Shown: positions 61,122-64,000 of the stretch, in pieces
How positions within the stretch are numbered: position 1 is the first letter of the stretch
Layout of the letters: each line of letters begins with the position of its first letter
NCBI GenBank assembly: GCA_964492615.1
Contig: CAZBKZ010000002.1
Coordinates: 62,001 to 126,000, forward strand
Length of the DNA stretch: 64,000 nucleotides
Direction of reading: 5' to 3'
DNA from: JAABTH01 sp964492615
GTDB lineage: Bacteria; Bacillota; Dethiobacteria; DTU022
Notes under the pieces: model-generated
Told to the model about the DNA's origin: nothing
The model's database searches: none
Seen by the model: only the letters and a program-made list of their open reading frames with translations
Translations under genes and position numbers: made by a program

Positions 61122-61144
61122 TTATATAGAGGGGAGGGTTATAA

Positions 61145-61939
61145 TTGTCCGGATTTGGCAATAAGCTGATGCTAAAACGCCTGGCCATGAGTCTTTCAAT
61201 AAAGGATGCAGCCAGGAAAAGCGGTCTTAAACAGAAGCAGATTAAAGCTCTTGAAGATGAAGATATTTTGCGTTTTAAAGAAAAAAGCCAGGCTGATGAA
61301 GTATTAAAAACATATGCTGCAGCCCTCGGCCTGGATCAGACGGAGATAGCTAATGATTTTAACCTGGCCTGGTCTGACTCAAGCACTGCCAAAGCATATA
61401 TGCAGAAACAATATAAAAAAGATAAATTCAACATTTTTGCCGGTAACCAGGCTTTGAAATACGGTTTGCTGTTAGCCGGCCTGGTAGTGCTGGTTGGAGC
61501 GGGTGGTTATTATTATTGGTCCGGTCTGGATAACGAACAGCATCCGGCAGGTACTGCTCTTCCCGGACCGACTGAAATAAATTCAATTGAAACCTCGTCT
61601 CCGGATAGTGAAACACCTGCCGATATGGGGATTGAAAATGATGTGGCAGGCCAACTGCCATCCGATGGCGTAAATGTTGATGAAGATCACTCTGCAATCG
61701 AAGCTTTTGCTGAAGCGGAAGAGGAAGATATTTCCCCGGAAATTGAAAGCGATGATGACATTTTATCGGCTGCTGATAACCAGGATATTGTTCTTCCGCG
61801 TTCCGCGGGTAATCTATATCTCGCCTGGATCGGCGTACTGACTCTTGTAACAGGGTTAATACTGATTGCTCTCACATATTTATTAAATGGCAGGGATCTT
61901 ACAGGTGGATTTAACGGCTGGGATGCTGTCAATAGCTGA
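61145..61939 (+). CDS. RodZ-like HTH membrane protein
   Basis: A 264-aa protein with an N-terminal HTH_25-type helix-turn-helix (RLAMSLSIKDAARKSGLKQ, KALEDEDI), a basic stretch, a membrane helix near residues 104-125 (YGLLLAGLVVLVGAGGYYYW), a long acidic Ser/Glu/Asp-rich segment and a second membrane helix near 222-244 (AWIGVLTLVTGLILIALTYL). RodZ has the first part but only one helix. Start TTG 61145 behind GGGGAGGG. Divergent from the HU-MinD gene and upstream of csrA. Confidence 0.8.
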   Translation: MSGFGNKLMLKRLAMSLSIKDAARKSGLKQKQIKALEDEDILRFKEKSQADEVLKTYAAALGLDQTEIANDFNLAWSDSSTAKAYMQKQYKKDKFNIFAGNQALKYGLLLAGLVVLVGAGGYYYWSGLDNEQHPAGTALPGPTEINSIETSSPDSETPADMGIENDVAGQLPSDGVNVDEDHSAIEAFAEAEEEDISPEIESDDDILSAADNQDIVLPRSAGNLYLAWIGVLTLVTGLILIALTYLLNGRDLTGGFNGWDAVNS

Positions 61940-62056
61940 TAATCGGTATTTTTATGAACGACATCTCTGAGCCCGGCAGGGGAAAAGGGACCCAAGGAGA
62001 AAATGGTAAACACAGATGTTCTTTTATATTAGCCGGGAGAGGAAGGTAGGGGCATA

Positions 62057-62317
62057 ATGCTGGTATTGACCAGGAAGGCCGATCAGAGCATTATGATCGG
62101 TGATGATATTGAGATAGTTGTATCATCCATCGATGGTAACACAGTAAGGATTGGTATCAAGGCACCGCGTGATTTGAAAATACTGCGTAAAGAGACTTTT
62201 GAAGAGGTTCGCCTGGAGAATTTACGTGCTATACAGGCTGCTTCAAAATATACTGAAGATATTGATAAAATGCTTCCGCGGAGTCCGGAAAAACGCGATG
62301 GGGGGCAAGATAAATAA
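62057..62317 (+). CDS. csrA: Carbon storage regulator CsrA
   Basis: CsrA is an RNA-binding dimer that represses translation by binding GGA motifs near ribosome sites; in Firmicutes it controls flagellin with FliW. MLVLTRKADQSIMIGDDIEI and RIGIKAPRDLKILRKE are the conserved core; the C-terminal extension KYTEDIDKMLPRSPEKRD is longer than usual (86 aa). It lies just before flaG, as in flagellar late operons. Confidence 0.97.
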   Translation: MLVLTRKADQSIMIGDDIEIVVSSIDGNTVRIGIKAPRDLKILRKETFEEVRLENLRAIQAASKYTEDIDKMLPRSPEKRDGGQDK

Positions 62318-62400
62318 GCCGGAAAGATTGAAAAGTGAACAAACTCCTGATATTATATTAGTAATTGAAGAAATATTTTAATATAAGGAGAATCCGGCTT
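62316..62400 (+). promoter_or_regulatory. Inverted repeat and GGA motifs in the flaG leader
   Basis: AAGCCGGA (62316-62323) can pair with TCCGGCTT (62393-62400), enclosing AAGGAG at 62385-62390. GGA triplets occur at 62321-62323 and in the ribosome site, the pattern recognised by CsrA. Confidence 0.4.
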
Positions 62401-62401
62401 C

Positions 62402-62785
62402 ATGAAAATCGACGGTATTGATCCATTACTTTTAAACAGGATCAAAGAACAGACCGATCGAATGGAAATTCAGCGTGCGGAGAGAACCCTGACCGATACC
62501 CGGGTAAGCAGGGAAGGCGATTCGTCCCGGCGTAGCCAAACTTATATTCCTGAACAGCAGGATGAACGAAGTTTAAATAATGCCCTGGCCAGGCTCAACG
62601 AAAATGCCGAGAGAGATGGACTGCCCCTTCGTTTCCGGGCCAGGCGTGAAAATAATCTGTGGCAGGTAGAAGTGCTGGATACTGAGAATAATAAAGTGAT
62701 TAGAAATATACCTACCGACAGGGTTCACGGAGTCGTTAATCGGTTGCACAGCCTCTTCGGGCTGATTCTGGACGAGAAACGTTAA
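62402..62785 (+). CDS. flaG: FlaG family protein
   Basis: A 127-aa FlaG-type protein, which influences flagellar filament length or assembly. The variable N-terminus is rich in Arg and Gln; the conserved C-terminal part is GLPLRFRARRENNLWQVEVLD, then NKVIRNIPTDRVHGVVNRL. AAGGAG at 62385-62390 precedes ATG 62402; the leader holds GGA motifs and an inverted repeat that may allow CsrA control. Confidence 0.88.
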   Translation: MKIDGIDPLLLNRIKEQTDRMEIQRAERTLTDTRVSREGDSSRRSQTYIPEQQDERSLNNALARLNENAERDGLPLRFRARRENNLWQVEVLDTENNKVIRNIPTDRVHGVVNRLHSLFGLILDEKR

Positions 62786-62860
62786 TCTGTTCAAATTTTT
62801 ATTAATAGTTATTATTTTTTTTTGTACTTCTTGCCGGGGTAAGCTTGTGGCCTGGCATTT

Positions 62861-62895
62861 TATTTGATCAGATCAAATATTGATATAATCAAATA
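62861..62895 (+). promoter_or_regulatory. Tandem palindromes over a TATAAT, ahead of the CoA-transferase gene
   Basis: TATTTGATC-A-GATCAAATA (62861-62879) is a perfect 19-bp palindrome; TTGAT-ATA-ATCAA (62880-62892) follows and contains TATAAT at 62884-62889. The repeated ATCAAATA element suggests a dimeric repressor or activator covering the promoter of the gene starting at 62992. Confidence 0.55.
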
Positions 62896-62991
62896 ATAAT
62901 TTATATTCAGCATGTGAAAAGAGGTTAATTTTAGATTATAATAAGCAATAAGTGAAAAATTACACTAAACGAACCAGGAGGAAATAAAATA

Positions 62992-64000
62992 ATGAGTCCA
63001 ATTCACTTTCCGCGACTTTCGGCAGAAGAAGCGGCATCTATGATAGAACACGGACAAACAGTTGCTTTCAGCGGTTTTACCCCTGCAGGGTCAGCAAAAG
63101 CTCTCCCCAGGGCGCTTGCCCGTTACGCGAAGGAAGTTCACGCCAGGGGCGAGCAGTTTAAAATCAATGTCTTAACCGGGGCGTCTACCGGCCGTTTGGA
63201 TGATTTACTGGCAGAGGCAGAAGCTGTTGCCTGGCGCGCTCCCTACCAGTCATCAAAAGTTATGCGTCAGCAGATCAACAAGCAAAATATCGAGTTTACC
63301 GATATGCATTTATCTCACCTGCCGCAGGCAGTTCAGTTCGGTTTTCTCGGAAATGTAGATTGGGCAGTTGTTGAAGCAGCTGAAATTACTTCAGACGGTA
63401 GAATATACCTTTCAACTTCGATCGGTGCATCACCAACTTTTTTAAATTGTGCTGAAAAGGTGATCATTGAATTGAACCGTTATCATTCAGTCAGGTTAAG
63501 CGAAATGGCTGATGTTACTTTGCTACCCAAACCGCCGCACAGGAGCCCCATTCCCATCTACGATCCTCTCAATAAAATTGGGTTTCCTTATGCAATGGTT
63601 GATCCTTCTAAAATCGTTGCAGTAATCGATAACAATGAACCGGATGGGATGGCGCCTTTAAATGAACCCGACGAAGTCAGCCGTAAGATTGCTCACCAGG
63701 TTGTCGACTTCCTGCTTGAAGAACAGAGGGCGGGAAGAATACCACCCGAGTTTTTACCTCTCCAGGCCGGGGTTGGTAATATTGCCAATGCAGTAATGTC
63801 CTGCCTGGGCGATGACCCGGATATTCCTGCTTTCATGATGTATACAGAGGTTTTCCAGGATGCTCTGATTGACTTGATGGAACAGGGTAAACTAGTTGGA
63901 GCGAGTACTACCAGTTTGACTGTTTCTGATGACAACCTGCAGCGAATCTATAACAACATGGATTTTTTTACTCCGCGAATTGTCTTGCGCCCACAGGAAC
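62992..64000 (+). CDS. Acetyl-CoA hydrolase / succinyl-CoA:acetate CoA-transferase (partial)
   Basis: The frame is open from ATG 62992 (AGGAGGAAATAAAATA upstream) to the window end, 336 codons of a protein usually near 500 aa. The family motifs GVGNIANAV and MYTEVFQDALIDLME (with the catalytic Glu) are visible, along with SGFTPAGSAKALPRALA near the start. Class I CoA-transferases of this type move CoA between succinyl-CoA or acyl-CoA and acetate in fermentation and syntrophic acid oxidation. The C-terminal half is outside the window. Confidence 0.9.
   Translation, partial: MSPIHFPRLSAEEAASMIEHGQTVAFSGFTPAGSAKALPRALARYAKEVHARGEQFKINVLTGASTGRLDDLLAEAEAVAWRAPYQSSKVMRQQINKQNIEFTDMHLSHLPQAVQFGFLGNVDWAVVEAAEITSDGRIYLSTSIGASPTFLNCAEKVIIELNRYHSVRLSEMADVTLLPKPPHRSPIPIYDPLNKIGFPYAMVDPSKIVAVIDNNEPDGMAPLNEPDEVSRKIAHQVVDFLLEEQRAGRIPPEFLPLQAGVGNIANAVMSCLGDDPDIPAFMMYTEVFQDALIDLMEQGKLVGASTTSLTVSDDNLQRIYNNMDFFTPRIVLRPQE

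Overview
The window reads as a chromosomal segment of an anaerobic, low-to-mid G+C Firmicute of the Clostridia type. Evidence for this: the first 35.7 kb follow the Bacillus/Clostridium chaperone-to-sigma-A gene order (hrcA, grpE, dnaK, dnaJ, rsmE, mtaB, rpsU, yqeY, nfeD, floA, phoH, yqfF/pgpH, ybeY, dgkA, cdd, era, recO, glyQS, ppdK regulator, dnaG, rpoD). A glycine T-box leader, TTG/GTG starts behind strong GGAGG-type sites, a tungsten-type aldehyde:ferredoxin oxidoreductase, pyruvate phosphate dikinase and a corrinoid trimethylamine methyltransferase point the same way. Compared with Bacillus, prmA and the sporulation genes yqfC/yqfD are absent from their usual places. I cannot fix the species.

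Region by region. 0-6.6 kb: heat-shock operon, 16S rRNA and tRNA modification. 6.6-8.8 kb (minus): HAD hydrolase, YlbF-like protein, tRNA 2-selenouridine synthase. 8.9-20.5 kb: HIT protein, ribosomal protein S21 (short, easily missed), YqeY, then the nfeD-to-recO operon with an unusual cytidine deaminase-TrmO fusion. 20.7-23.5 kb: a 57-aa membrane protein, an MttB-type methyltransferase gene interrupted by an in-frame amber codon at the pyrrolysine position, an FMN-binding protein and a flavodoxin. 23.5-35.8 kb: T-box/glyQS, PPDK and its regulatory kinase/phosphatase, a GltD-like flavoprotein fused to an MvhD-like domain, dnaG-rpoD. 35.8-42.0 kb: a divergent catabolic cluster (TPP enzyme, Gfo/Idh dehydrogenase, IlvD-type dehydratase; GPH-type symporter). 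42.0-43.3 kb: four tRNA genes (Asn, Met, Glu, Val) and a B12-dependent methionine synthase activation-domain protein. 43.3-47.5 kb: a c-di-GMP-I-like riboswitch ahead of an exported protein with an APGQSGS repeat tail, a lipoprotein, and a sensor with GGDEF and HD-GYP domains. 47.6-52 kb: carbamate kinase, aldehyde ferredoxin oxidoreductase, class III aminotransferase. 52-59.7 kb: lipoproteins, a tautomerase, nuclease, membrane proteins, mnmA and a nitrilase-family amidase. 59.7-64 kb: a motility-linked block with a striking HU-MinD/FlhG fusion protein, a divergent HTH membrane protein, csrA, flaG, and the start of an acetyl-CoA hydrolase/CoA-transferase gene.

The main novelty candidates are: (1) one protein carrying a complete HU DNA-binding domain, a MinD/FlhG-type ATPase and a C-terminal amphipathic tail, transcribed divergently from an HTH-membrane protein gene with matching sigma-D-like promoters on both sides; (2) the amber-containing mttB, which implies a pyrrolysine system elsewhere in this genome although UAG is an ordinary stop in many neighbours; (3) the deaminase-TrmO fusion; (4) a c-di-GMP-type riboswitch driving a repeat-tailed exported protein about 1.6 kb from a c-di-GMP synthesis/degradation enzyme. 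No CRISPR arrays, insertion sequences or phage genes were seen.
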